This document shows, piece by piece, positions 1-7,498 of a stretch of 35,251 nucleotides of DNA. Position numbers and translations under genes: made by a program. A model generated the notes under the pieces. That model saw only the letters and a program-made list of their open reading frames with translations. It was not told where the DNA came from and did no database searches. This DNA is from Spirochaetota bacterium (GTDB lineage Bacteria; Spirochaetota; Spirochaetia; Treponematales; UBA12059): the NCBI GenBank assembly GCA_018816345.1, contig JAHIWG010000013.1, forward strand, positions 1-35,251, in the 5' to 3' direction. Position 1 is the stretch's first letter. Every line of letters starts with the position of its first letter.

Positions 1-631
1 CCGTCCGGGGCGGCTCGGCGGGGCGATCGGCCGTGCATCGGTAGATGAAGAACGCGGCGACGAGGATTATTGCGGTTCCGACGGCGGCTAGGATGCCGAC
101 GAGGATGGGCGAAGCCTTCCTTCGCGGCTCCTCCGCTCGCGTCCGTGTCTCTTCCGACGGTTCGTCGAACGAGGGTATATCCCCGTCGGGCTCGGAGTCC
201 GAGCCGGGCTCCGGCTCGAAGGGGTTGACCTCGGGCAAGTCGTCGGTGGAGAGGTCGAACTCCTCGTCCTCCTGGAAATCGAAGTCGGGGATCTCGTACT
301 TCTCTTCCTCGGCGAGGGATTTGAGCGAGACCGTAAGCGTCTGATGCTCTCCGGTCGCTTCCTCGCGCGCCATGGCGTTCAGGTTGCCTTCATCGTCCAG
401 GCCCAGATCAAGCCTGATATCAGGCTCTCCGGACGGCCTGGGCGGGATGTTCTCGATAATAAGGCTGCCGACGTACGCGTCGGAGGCCTCGGTCGAGCGA
501 TAGACGTCGATCTGGACGCTCGGCTGGTCGTCCTTGACCGTCGTTACGACGAGGCGCTTCTTTATGGCGGCGCCCTCGTCGAGGATAGGATAGAATTTAC
601 CGTCCGCGAGGCGGATACCGATCTTGGCCAT
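1..631 (-). CDS. Membrane-anchored protein with a stand-alone Hsp70 substrate-binding domain (partial at window edge)
   Basis: Reading on the minus strand from ATG at 631, the frame stays open to base 1, so the 3' end lies outside the window. Residues about 4-105 resemble the beta-sandwich substrate-binding part of DnaK: a start like GIRLADGKFYPILDEG, then IENIPPRPSGEPDIRL, then DDEGNLNAMAREEATGEH, matching the DnaK pattern of 'IPPAPRG', 'D-NGILNVSAKDKATGK'. No nucleotide-binding domain precedes it, because the ATG is the first residue and has a GGAAG ribosome-binding site five bases upstream. After this comes a Glu/Asp/Pro/Ser-rich linker (about 110-175) and one transmembrane segment (about 178-199, ILVGILAAVGTAIILVAAFF). 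It probably sits in the inner membrane with the Hsp70-like part in the cytoplasm. A role as a chaperone adaptor or peptide-binding sensor is only inference. Confidence 0.75.
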   Translation of the reverse strand, partial: MAKIGIRLADGKFYPILDEGAAIKKRLVVTTVKDDQPSVQIDVYRSTEASDAYVGSLIIENIPPRPSGEPDIRLDLGLDDEGNLNAMAREEATGEHQTLTVSLKSLAEEEKYEIPDFDFQEDEEFDLSTDDLPEVNPFEPEPGSDSEPDGDIPSFDEPSEETRTRAEEPRRKASPILVGILAAVGTAIILVAAFFIYRCTADRPAEPPRT

Positions 632-698
632 GGCTGCTTCCGTTCGGGCAAGATTTTTGACGACGCACGAATACTCGTATAGTATCGGCTCATTCTAT

Positions 699-740
699 AA
701 AAAAATCGAGACGTAACCGAGCTTATTACCCTCGTTTTTT
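699..740. terminator. Bidirectional hairpin terminator with T-runs on both sides
   Basis: A stem of CGAG (707-710) plus GTAA (713-716) pairs with TTAC (726-729) plus CTCG (731-734) around a nine-base loop. Six T follow on the plus strand (735-740), and seven A precede at 699-705, giving a T7 run on the minus strand. It lies just after the stop of the methyltransferase gene and before the next minus-strand gene, so its likely job is to end methyltransferase transcription. Confidence 0.6.
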
Positions 741-751
741 CACGGCGCCGG

Positions 752-1534
752 CTATTTTTCGGCGATGGCCAGGAGACGCTCGGCGTTCTGGTCGTACGGG
801 GCACCGGAGTACGACCCGAAGAGCCTTACCGTCGCGAAGCCGGCCCGCTCGAGCGACTCGCGTAGTTCCGTGGCGGAATAGAGCCTCTGTACCCACGATC
901 GATCGACCCGCTCGGTTCCGTCGACCACTATCCAGCGGTTCCGGAGGCCTTCCCAGGCGCCTACCACCTCGAATTCGGTTAGTACGAGCTTGCCGTCGCG
1001 CTCGAACCATTCGCCCTCGGTAAAGTCCCTTACGGCCGTCTCCTTGCCGACGAGCTCCATGGCCAGTATCCCGCCCGGAGCCAGGCTCTCCGCGACGCGG
1101 GCGAGCATGGCCTCGTCCTCGGCCTTGGTTTCGAAGTAGCCGAAGCTCGTGAACAGGTTCACCGCGAGGCTGAAGGCCCCGGGCCGGCTCCATCGCCTCG
1201 CGTCGGCGCAGATAAACTCGGCGCCCAGACCCAGGGCCTCGGCGCTTTCCCTCGCGGCTGCGATATAGGGCTCGGTGATGTCCACGCCGACGACCGGGTG
1301 GCCCTTGGCCGCGAACTCGAGGGCGTGCCTGCCCGGTCCGCAGCATAGGTCCAGCACGGGCGCGCCGGCGGGCGTGCCGGCGAGGGCGAGGATCGAATCG
1401 ACGACCGACGAGGCCTCCGCCCAGCGCTCGCCGCCGAACAGGAGCGGCGCGTAGTCGGTCCAGAAGCCGTCGTCGGCGAACCAGCCCGAGTCCGCCCGCT
1501 CGCCCGCCTCCCCGGCCCCCGGCTTAGAGGGCAC
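752..1534 (-). CDS. Class I SAM-dependent methyltransferase
   Basis: 260-residue protein with the Rossmann methyltransferase motif I VLDLCCGPGR (residues 60-69) and the acidic residue ending strand beta-2 (D85 in VVGVDITEPY). The middle (VNLFTSFGYFETKAEDEAML) and the AMELVGKE stretch fit the YcgJ/UbiE-like small-molecule or protein methyltransferase fold. The substrate cannot be told from the sequence. The start is GTG at 1534, inside the end of the upstream gene (11-base overlap), so the two are translationally coupled. The end is followed by a bidirectional hairpin terminator. Confidence 0.85.
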   Translation of the reverse strand: MPSKPGAGEAGERADSGWFADDGFWTDYAPLLFGGERWAEASSVVDSILALAGTPAGAPVLDLCCGPGRHALEFAAKGHPVVGVDITEPYIAAARESAEALGLGAEFICADARRWSRPGAFSLAVNLFTSFGYFETKAEDEAMLARVAESLAPGGILAMELVGKETAVRDFTEGEWFERDGKLVLTEFEVVGAWEGLRNRWIVVDGTERVDRSWVQRLYSATELRESLERAGFATVRLFGSYSGAPYDQNAERLLAIAEK

Positions 1535-1901
1535 CGTGCTCGAGGGCCTGGCCCAGTACGTAGGTGAGGGTGTCGACGTCTATCTCGCCCGAGTCTATGG
1601 TGATCAGTTCCCGTATCTCCTCCCAGTCGGCGTGGGAGAAAGGCGTGCCGTCGTAGTCGGCGAGGAGTAGCGACCCGACGCCGGCCAGCCAGTCGATGGC
1701 GGCCGCGGATTCGACCGAGGAGCCCGAGCCGTAGCGCGACAGGAACGTCGTGAAGAGGGCCGCGAGCGTGTCGTCAGGCACCTTAGGCACCGTACGGGCG
1801 AAGAGCGCCCTCAGGGCGTCGAATTCGCGGTTCCCGGGATCCTTGCCCGAGCGGCGGGCCCAGTCGTCCAAATCGGACTTTAAGCGGTCTATTGCTTGCA
1901 T
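1524..1901 (-). CDS. Small conserved-type hypothetical protein upstream of the methyltransferase
   Basis: 125-residue soluble, acidic, mostly helical protein that I do not recognise. It has no signal peptide, membrane segment or obvious metal or catalytic motif. The sequence is rich in D, E and L, with blocks such as AAIDWLAGVGSLLLADYDG. It overlaps the methyltransferase start by 11 bases, so the two are probably co-transcribed and may work together. The ATG at 1901 is preceded by TAGTAT six bases upstream, an arrangement shared with several other genes in this window that suggests a leaderless transcript. Confidence 0.75.
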   Translation of the reverse strand: MQAIDRLKSDLDDWARRSGKDPGNREFDALRALFARTVPKVPDDTLAALFTTFLSRYGSGSSVESAAAIDWLAGVGSLLLADYDGTPFSHADWEEIRELITIDSGEIDVDTLTYVLGQALEHGAL

Positions 1902-1913
1902 GCCCCTATACTA
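1902..1913 (-). promoter_or_regulatory. Candidate leaderless promoter: TAGTAT six bases before ATG
   Basis: On the minus strand TAGTAT (1913-1908) is followed by six bases and the ATG at 1901. A -10 box at this distance would put the transcription start at or beside the start codon. The intervening AGGGGC could also act as a very close ribosome-binding site, so this is the weakest member of the group. Confidence 0.35.
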
Positions 1914-1948
1914 ACGATCTTGGGCGCCCGTGTTAATAGAGCCTTCGC

Positions 1949-2614
1949 CTACATGCCGAAGGCGGCGAGCAGGACGAGGAAGTTATACGTCGCGTGCGCC
2001 GCCGCCAGGGGAAAGAGGCCGTAGCCCTTGACGGTCGCCAGGGCCATCGCGGCGCCCATCAGGAGCGACGACGCTATGCCTTGGGGCCCCTGATAGGCGT
2101 GTCCCGCCGCGAATAGCAGCGTAGAGACGAGGATCGCCGGAATCCCGCCCGTTCCCCTCTCCCTGAGCGATCCTATGACGTACAGGCGGTAGAATAGCTC
2201 TTCCCGTAGCGCTACGGCCACGGAGAAGAGGGCGGCCAAGGCGACCGCCTCCGCCGGGCGCGCGCCCGCCGGCGAGGGGATGAACGCCCGCGCGGCCTCG
2301 CCGCCGAGACCGGCGAGGCCGATCGCGAGCGCCGATAGCCGCGAGGCGAGCGTTATCGCAATGAGCAGGAACCCGGCCTTGAAGGCGTCGCTCGGCGCTG
2401 GGCGCGAGACCCCGTATTCACGTAGAGCCCCCGAAGCGCCGATAATGACGAGTAGGAGCGCGAATTGCGATAGCGATTGGGCCGTTCCCGCCAAAAGCCA
2501 TCCCGCCGCGTCGGCCGCAGGCCCGGTCGAGGAGGGGACGGCGCTCGGCGCGAGCATCGCGAGCGTCACGAGCACCGGCTTGGCCCAGGTACGAGGCGCG
2601 CTATCGGTATCCAT
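1949..2614 (-). CDS. CPBP-family intramembrane metalloprotease (CAAX protease-like)
   Basis: 221-residue polytopic membrane protein with the three signature motifs of the CPBP/Abi family: EExxxR at E138-E139-R143 (in REELFYRLYV), FxxxH ending at H172 (in LLFAAGHAYQG), and HxxxN at H207-N211 (in AAAHATYNF). These supply the glutamates and histidines of the intramembrane active site. About six to eight hydrophobic segments surround them. In bacteria the family cleaves or processes membrane substrates; the target here is unknown. ATG at 2614 has no ribosome-binding site but has TATACT six bases before it. The gene is divergent from the PilZ gene. Confidence 0.88.
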   Translation of the reverse strand: MDTDSAPRTWAKPVLVTLAMLAPSAVPSSTGPAADAAGWLLAGTAQSLSQFALLLVIIGASGALREYGVSRPAPSDAFKAGFLLIAITLASRLSALAIGLAGLGGEAARAFIPSPAGARPAEAVALAALFSVAVALREELFYRLYVIGSLRERGTGGIPAILVSTLLFAAGHAYQGPQGIASSLLMGAAMALATVKGYGLFPLAAAHATYNFLVLLAAFGM

Positions 2615-2630
2615 CGCGCCAGTATATACT
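2615..2630. promoter_or_regulatory. Palindromic AGTATATACT serving as shared -10 box for divergent genes
   Basis: AGTATATACT at 2621-2630 is its own reverse complement. It therefore offers TATACT on the minus strand (six bases before the ATG at 2614) and TATACT on the plus strand (19 bases before the ATG at 2650, with a GGAG ribosome-binding site between). No convincing -35 element is seen on either side. Confidence 0.45.
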
Positions 2631-2649
2631 GTCCTGACGGAGCGTCGCC

Positions 2650-3693
2650 ATGGTTACTCTACTCCTCGTCGTCGTCGTCGTACTCCTCCTCGTGACGCTT
2701 ACCCTGCTCCTGCGCGGGGAGCGGCGATTCTCGCCGCTCGAGTACTTCGCGCGCGGCAAGGAGGTCGGGTTCACGCTATCGGAGGCCAAGGCCATCCTGG
2801 ACATGGCGAGGATAGCCGGCGTGCCAGATCCGACGAGCGCCCTCTGGTCTATACGCGAGCTCGACGCCTGCATCAAGGCCTTCGGCAAGAAATTCCGCGC
2901 CGAGGGCAAGGAGCGGGATAGGAGTACGCTCCGCTTCATGGAGAAGGTCTACGAATTCCGTAAGCGCCTCGAATTCGAGCAGCCGAAGTATAAGGCCGGC
3001 ATCACGAGCTCCCGCTATATCAGGGCTAATCAGAGGATACGCATACTCGTCGAGGGGATAGGAGTCTATTCGTCCACTGTCATCGACTCCAACGAGCGCT
3101 ACCTCGTCGTATCGTACCCCGTGGGCGCCAGGATCCCGGCGAATTTCCAATGGAAGGGCTCTCGCATCTCCGTCTATTTCTGGAGGCAGGAGGACGCGGG
3201 CTACGTATTCGATACCTACGTGCTCGAGGACCTGCGGATACGCGATATACCGGTGCTACAGCTCGGGCATTCCGAGTCGCTCCTGCGCACCCAGAAACGC
3301 AAGTCGCTCCGCGTCCGATCCAGGATGCCGGCGTACCTGTACCTCCTCAAGCGGCTGGAGGGCGCGTACGAGAAGCCCGAGCGCGTCCCCGGGCTAAAGT
3401 GCGTCGTGCAGGACGTATCGGAGGACGGCGTCTCCGTCCTGATAGGCGGCAAGGCCAAGGTTGGCCTGCTCGTCAAGGCGCAGTTCTATATCGGGGACGA
3501 TCAGATAGTCGTCAGCGGGACCGTCAAGGGCACGGAATACGACGCCGAGAAGAACCAGTCGCTGCTGCACGTCGAGGCGATGCTTCCCAGCCCGAGGATG
3601 CGCAACATGATCCGCTCCCATGTCTATAACGTCGGGGCCGGCGATAAGGAAGTTCTGTCGACGGAACTGGACGGTCGCCCCTTTTCGGTATAA
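2650..3693 (+). CDS. Membrane-anchored PilZ-domain protein (likely c-di-GMP effector)
   Basis: 347 residues. One N-terminal transmembrane segment (about residues 2-21) is followed by a helical, charged cytoplasmic part (about 30-115), a YcgR-N-like beta domain (about 120-205, from YIRANQRIRI to DIPVLQLGHSES), and a C-terminal PilZ domain (about 210-330). The c-di-GMP binding signatures are present: R217-xxx-R221 (RKSLR) and D255-x-S257-xx-G260 (DVSEDG). This YcgR-N plus PilZ layout is that of flagellar brake proteins, here with a membrane anchor. A role in tuning motility by c-di-GMP is likely in a motile spirochaete but is inference. The start is supported by GGAG seven bases upstream. Confidence 0.85.
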   Translation: MVTLLLVVVVVLLLVTLTLLLRGERRFSPLEYFARGKEVGFTLSEAKAILDMARIAGVPDPTSALWSIRELDACIKAFGKKFRAEGKERDRSTLRFMEKVYEFRKRLEFEQPKYKAGITSSRYIRANQRIRILVEGIGVYSSTVIDSNERYLVVSYPVGARIPANFQWKGSRISVYFWRQEDAGYVFDTYVLEDLRIRDIPVLQLGHSESLLRTQKRKSLRVRSRMPAYLYLLKRLEGAYEKPERVPGLKCVVQDVSEDGVSVLIGGKAKVGLLVKAQFYIGDDQIVVSGTVKGTEYDAEKNQSLLHVEAMLPSPRMRNMIRSHVYNVGAGDKEVLSTELDGRPFSV

Positions 3694-3748
3694 ATTCAAA
3701 TAGATACGCCTGTATCGACCGTCTGTCGCTCTAAGGATTGGGGTAACG

Positions 3749-4936
3749 ATGAGAAGAACCTACGCGATTTTCGCGGCGATACTGATCTCGGGGCTCGTGC
3801 GGGTCTCCGCGCAGGACTCGACCGAGCTGATCGATACGTATCGGCGGAATTTCATACGCTCTAGCCTCGGCACGAAGCTCGAGCTCCTGAAAGAAGCCTC
3901 GGCGTACGATAGCGTCGATATGGGCCCGCTCTACGACACGGCCGTGCAGTTCGTGCTCGGTAACGCGTCGCTCCTGGCCACCGACGCCATCCTCCGCGAC
4001 ATGTCGGTGCTTTCCGTCAACATGATAAGGAAGTACAAGTACGCGCCCGCCGCGGAGAATCTATGGCAGCTGTTCGGGGTCTATAAGGATAGCCTCGTGC
4101 GGGTCCCGCTCCTGCAGACGCTCGCCGACGTCGCGGGCGGGAACAAGACCATCCTGAAGGAGCTAAATTCCTATCTCGATACCCAGGTATCGCTCTTCAA
4201 GTCGGGCGTCAGGCTGGACCTCGCCGTGCTCGACGCGGCGGTCTTCGCGGTCGGCCGCCTCGGCGACTCCTCTTCGTTCCCCTACCTGTTCGCGGCGTAT
4301 ACCGCGTCGGTGAGCAAGGCCATCACGGATAGGGCCGGCGTCGCTATGGCGGCCCTTTCCGGCGACTACGCGGCCTTCCTCGCCGACGTCATCAGGACGA
4401 ACCCTCCCGCCGAGAAGTCGGCCGCGCTCGAGGCGGGGCTTCGCGGCGACGCCCTGCCGGCGGAGAAGCGAGCCGAGCTGGCGGAGGTCGCCTTGTCGGT
4501 AGGCGTCTCGTACCAAAGCTCGGTGCCCGGGGACCAGGTCTTCATCGTCGCCCTACGCACCTCGGCGGCCAGGGAGCTGACGACGAGGGAGTGGCAGAAG
4601 GCCTCGCCGCTCGCCATCAAGCACTTCTACGATTTCCAGATACAGTACAACCGCGGCCAGGTGTCGAAATCCAATTTCCTCGAATCGATAGCCCTGCTCG
4701 GGGCGATGGGGACCACCGAGGCCGCCCAGGCCCTGTCGCTGTACCTCCAGCTCGTCAATATCGAGACGGAACAGGGAAAGTCCTTCGACGAGCAGGTCAC
4801 CCTGGCCGTCGTTAATAACCTGGGCAGGCTCGGCGACAAGTCGGCCTTCGATTACCTCCTGTATATCGGGTACCTCCAGTATCCCGAGTCGGTCAAGAAG
4901 GCCGCGAGGGACGCGCTCCAGAAACTGCGCTGGTAG
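3749..4936 (+). CDS. Exported HEAT-repeat-like helical protein
   Basis: 395 residues with a signal peptide (residues 1-21, cleavage near VSAQ) and then an all-helical body. Recurrent blocks such as VLDAAVFAVGRLGDSSSFPYL and TLAVVNNLGRLGDKSAFDYL have the 'lGrlGd..a...L' form of HEAT/armadillo repeats. It is probably a periplasmic scaffold. No enzyme motif is visible. It follows the PilZ gene by 55 bases on the same strand and is ended by a strong hairpin terminator, so the two may form a unit. Spirochaete genomes carry similar exported HEAT-like proteins of unknown role. Confidence 0.8.
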   Translation: MRRTYAIFAAILISGLVRVSAQDSTELIDTYRRNFIRSSLGTKLELLKEASAYDSVDMGPLYDTAVQFVLGNASLLATDAILRDMSVLSVNMIRKYKYAPAAENLWQLFGVYKDSLVRVPLLQTLADVAGGNKTILKELNSYLDTQVSLFKSGVRLDLAVLDAAVFAVGRLGDSSSFPYLFAAYTASVSKAITDRAGVAMAALSGDYAAFLADVIRTNPPAEKSAALEAGLRGDALPAEKRAELAEVALSVGVSYQSSVPGDQVFIVALRTSAARELTTREWQKASPLAIKHFYDFQIQYNRGQVSKSNFLESIALLGAMGTTEAAQALSLYLQLVNIETEQGKSFDEQVTLAVVNNLGRLGDKSAFDYLLYIGYLQYPESVKKAARDALQKLRW

Positions 4937-4965
4937 CCAGGTCCTAGCCGGATAGGCGGAACCGA

Positions 4966-4997
4966 ACGCGCGGGTGCTCGCCCGCGCGTCTTCTTTA
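4966..4997 (+). terminator. Rho-independent terminator after the HEAT-like gene
   Basis: A perfect 9-bp stem, ACGCGCGGG (4966-4974) and CCCGCGCGT (4981-4989), with a TGCTCG loop, is followed by CTTCTTTA. It ends only one base before the GTG start of the next gene, so the ComEC-like gene may be reached only by read-through or start from a further internal site. Confidence 0.7.
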
Positions 4998-4998
4998 G

Positions 4999-6825
4999 GT
5001 GATACTCCAGACCGTTCTATCCTGCGCCCCCGCGATCCCGTTCGCGGCGGGGCTCGCCTTCGCCCTCTACCTGCCCCCGGGCCCCGCCTCGCGGCTCGTC
5101 GCCGCAATCGCCGCGATCGCCGCCGCTGTCGCGTCCCTGTATGCGTCCGCCGCCTCCGCGGCCTCCACGGCCTCCGCGGCCTCCGCGGCCTCCGCCGGGA
5201 CCCCGTCCAGGCGGCGGCAGGCTGCCTCGCTCCTGGGCGCGGCGGCCTTCGGCCTAGGTTTCGGAGTCTTCTCCCACGCGCGGGCCGAGGCCGTCTCGGA
5301 GCGCTTCAGCCCCGGCTTCGCGGAGGCGGCCCCCGCGCGGGCGACGGCCTACGAGGGCCGGCTAGCGTCCGACCCGCGGCGCGCCGCGAGCGGCATGATC
5401 GCGCTAGAGGTGGAACTGAGCGCGGCGCGCTGTCCCGAAGGAGGGCTCGTCACCGCCTCGGGTCGCGTCGGCGTCTATGCCCGCTCCTCCTCGGGCGGCG
5501 CGGCCGGAGCTCAGGCGATGGGCCTCGTCCGCGGCCAACGGGTGCTCGTCTCCGCTGAGCGAGGCCTCGCCGAGCCTCGGGCTGGCCTGGGTCCCTGGCC
5601 GGACGCCTTGGCGGCGCGCGCCGTATTCGTAAGCGCCTCCGGCGTATCCGCCCTAGGCCCGCCGCCGCGCCTGGAGTCGGCGCGCGCCGCCTGTAGGCGC
5701 GGCCTCCTTGGCGCCCTGCGGACGGCAGGCGGGGAGGCCGGCCCCCTGCTCGAGGCCCTAGTCGTCGGCGTTCGCGACGACCTGGACGGCGGCCTGGCCG
5801 ACGACTTCAGGAAGGCCGGCTGCGCGCACGTCCTCGCCCTCTCCGGCCAGCATGTCGGCGTGCTCGCGGCCCTCGCCTCCCTGGTGCTCGGTTTCGCGCT
5901 CGGTCCGTTCCGGGCGCGCGCGGCCGCCTGCGCGCTCGCCGGCCTATACCTGTTCGTAGTAGGCGCCTCGCCCTCGGTGGCCCGCGCCGTCGCCATGTTC
6001 TGGGCGGCAAGCGCCGCGGCCGCCCTCGATCGGCCTCAGCCGGCGCTAGCCACCTTAGCTGTCGTGTTCTGCGCCGCCGTCGCCGCGAGCCCCGCCGGCG
6101 CCCACTCGCTGTCGTTCAAGCTGTCGTACCTCGCCGTAGCCGGCATCGCCGTCCTGGGCCCGCCCATCGAGTTCGGCCTGCGACGGTGGCTGCCTCCCCC
6201 GTTCTCGGGCGCCTTGGCGACCGGGTTCGCCGCGCTAGCGGCCGCGGCCCCCGTATCGATACTGGCCTTCGGTACCGTCAACCCGTTCTCCCCGGTCTCG
6301 AGCGCCGTAGCCGGAGTCCTCGTCGCCGCCCTCATGTGGGTCGGGATAGCCCTCGCCGCGATAGTGGCCATCTTGCCGGCGGCCGCGGCCGGCGTCGCCG
6401 CGCCATTGGCCGCGGCCGCCTGCGCCGTGCCGTACCGCGCCTTGGCCGTATCCATGGGGCTAGCCGCGCGGTTGCCCTCGCTGTCCGCCGAGTCGGAGCC
6501 GGGGCGCCTCTCGGCCGTCGTTGCCCTCGGGGCCGCCTTCGTGTATGCTTGGCCGTATGCCTCCTATTACGCCTACGGACGTTCCGCTACCCGTCAACTA
6601 CGACTCCCCGACCGACCTGTCCGCCCTCCTCGAGGGCCTCGGCCTGGGCATGCGCAAGAAGTACGGCCAGAACTTCCTCGTCTCGGGCCACGCGCGTCGC
6701 CGCATCGCCGCCCTCTTCGAGGCGAGGCCCGGAAGCCGCGCCTGGGAGATAGGGCCGGGGACGGGCTCGATGACGCGCGAGGCGCTCGTCCTGGGCCTCG
6801 CGGTATCGGCCTTCGAGATCGATAA
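4999..6825 (+). CDS. ComEC/Rec2-family DNA-uptake channel core (no nuclease domain), with a long out-of-frame overlap into ksgA
   Basis: The ComEC 'competence' core is clear: LLEALVVGVRDDL (near residue 250), then FRKAGCAHVLALSGQHVGVLAAL (the family's 'GlaHllAiSGlHvg'), then several transmembrane helices up to about residue 520. The N-terminal part (two hydrophobic segments, then an OB-like stretch ending near residue 220) matches the DUF4131 region. No C-terminal metallo-beta-lactamase domain follows. Real-looking sequence ends near YAWPYASYYAYG at about 6560. The frame then stays open for roughly 88 Arg/Pro-rich residues that read ksgA in the wrong frame, to TAA at 6825. The start is GTG at 4999 without a clear ribosome-binding site, right behind a terminator, so the start is uncertain. 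Confidence 0.75.
   Translation: MILQTVLSCAPAIPFAAGLAFALYLPPGPASRLVAAIAAIAAAVASLYASAASAASTASAASAASAGTPSRRRQAASLLGAAAFGLGFGVFSHARAEAVSERFSPGFAEAAPARATAYEGRLASDPRRAASGMIALEVELSAARCPEGGLVTASGRVGVYARSSSGGAAGAQAMGLVRGQRVLVSAERGLAEPRAGLGPWPDALAARAVFVSASGVSALGPPPRLESARAACRRGLLGALRTAGGEAGPLLEALVVGVRDDLDGGLADDFRKAGCAHVLALSGQHVGVLAALASLVLGFALGPFRARAAACALAGLYLFVVGASPSVARAVAMFWAASAAAALDRPQPALATLAVVFCAAVAASPAGAHSLSFKLSYLAVAGIAVLGPPIEFGLRRWLPPPFSGALATGFAALAAAAPVSILAFGTVNPFSPVSSAVAGVLVAALMWVGIALAAIVAILPAAAAGVAAPLAAAACAVPYRALAVSMGLAARLPSLSAESEPGRLSAVVALGAAFVYAWPYASYYAYGRSATRQLRLPDRPVRPPRGPRPGHAQEVRPELPRLGPRASPHRRPLRGEARKPRLGDRAGDGLDDARGARPGPRGIGLRDR
5152..5196 (+). repeat. Five tandem copies of a 9-bp unit inside comEC
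   Basis: Five 9-bp units of the form GCCTCCGCG (the second has ACG and the last GCC at the end) run in frame and encode repeated Ala-Ser-Ala in an N-terminal hydrophobic stretch. A unit length of nine keeps the frame, so copy-number change would alter length but not expression. Confidence 0.8.
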
Positions 6826-7441
6826 GGGCTTCGCCGAATTCATCCGCGTCTCCTACGGCGCGATCCCCGGATTCGAGCTGTACGAGGGCGATTTCATGAA
6901 GACCTGGCGCGCCGCGCTCGACGCCTCCGGCGCGCCGGACCTGGCCTTCGGGAACCTCCCGTACAACGCCGCCGGGGCCATCATCGCGGCGCTGATAGAA
7001 GGGGGCTCCAGGCCTAGGCGCATGGTGTTCACCGTGCAGAAGGAGGCCGCCCAGAGGATATGCGCCCATCCTTCCACCAAGAACTACTCCGCGTTCTCCG
7101 TGCTGTGCCAGTCGGCGTACGCGGTCAAGTCGGCGTTCGACCTCCCTCCCGGCGTCTTCTGGCCCCAGCCTCGCGTCACCTCCGCCGTCGTCGTGATGTC
7201 GACCCGGGCGGACGCCGTGCCGTACGCCGGGGACAGGGCCTTCACGGGCTTCACGCGCGCCTGCTTCAGCTCCAGGCGAAAGACCCTGCGCAACAACCTC
7301 AAGGCCGCGGGCCATACCGAAGAGGCCCTCGCCGAGGCCTGCGCGTCGGTCGGAGTATCGCCCGACGCCCGCGCGGAGACCCTGTCGCCGGAGTCGTTCT
7401 CCGCGCTCTACGCCGCCGTCAAGAAGCCCGCCTCGGCGTAG
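6557..7441 (+). CDS. ksgA: 16S rRNA (adenine1518-N6/adenine1519-N6)-dimethyltransferase KsgA
   Basis: 294 residues from ATG at 6557. It dimethylates two adenosines in the 3' hairpin of 16S rRNA during 30S assembly. Family signatures are plain: KKYGQNFL near the N-terminus, SAM motif I WEIGPGTGSMTREAL, the N6-adenine methyltransferase motif NLPYN (in FGNLPYNAAGAI), and the C-terminal SSRRKTLRNNL. Length fits the family. In-frame starts also exist at 6521 (TTG) and 6545 (ATG). I chose 6557 because the homologous part begins soon after and because TATGCT lies seven bases before it. The gene sits inside the 3' end of the comEC frame. Confidence 0.95.
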   Translation: MPPITPTDVPLPVNYDSPTDLSALLEGLGLGMRKKYGQNFLVSGHARRRIAALFEARPGSRAWEIGPGTGSMTREALVLGLAVSAFEIDKGFAEFIRVSYGAIPGFELYEGDFMKTWRAALDASGAPDLAFGNLPYNAAGAIIAALIEGGSRPRRMVFTVQKEAAQRICAHPSTKNYSAFSVLCQSAYAVKSAFDLPPGVFWPQPRVTSAVVVMSTRADAVPYAGDRAFTGFTRACFSSRRKTLRNNLKAAGHTEEALAEACASVGVSPDARAETLSPESFSALYAAVKKPASA

Positions 7442-7461
7442 CGCCGTCTCGGTTGCGAGAC

Positions 7462-7490
7462 TTGCCAGGCGTCGTTCTTTCCCGTATCAT
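7462..7490 (+). promoter_or_regulatory. Promoter of the bactofilin gene, probably leaderless
   Basis: TTGCCA (7462-7467) and TATCAT (7485-7490) are separated by 17 bases. The -10 box ends eight bases before the ATG at 7499, so transcription would begin at or just before the start codon. No ribosome-binding site lies between. Confidence 0.5.
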
Positions 7491-7498
7491 CGCGTATT

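Noticed and set aside
726-1346. Second minus-strand frame within the methyltransferase gene
   Set aside because: Arg/Gly-rich shadow frame; methyltransferase motif I is in the other frame.
2662-2694. GTC-rich triplet run at the PilZ protein start
   Set aside because: It simply encodes the Val/Leu transmembrane segment and is not a perfect microsatellite.
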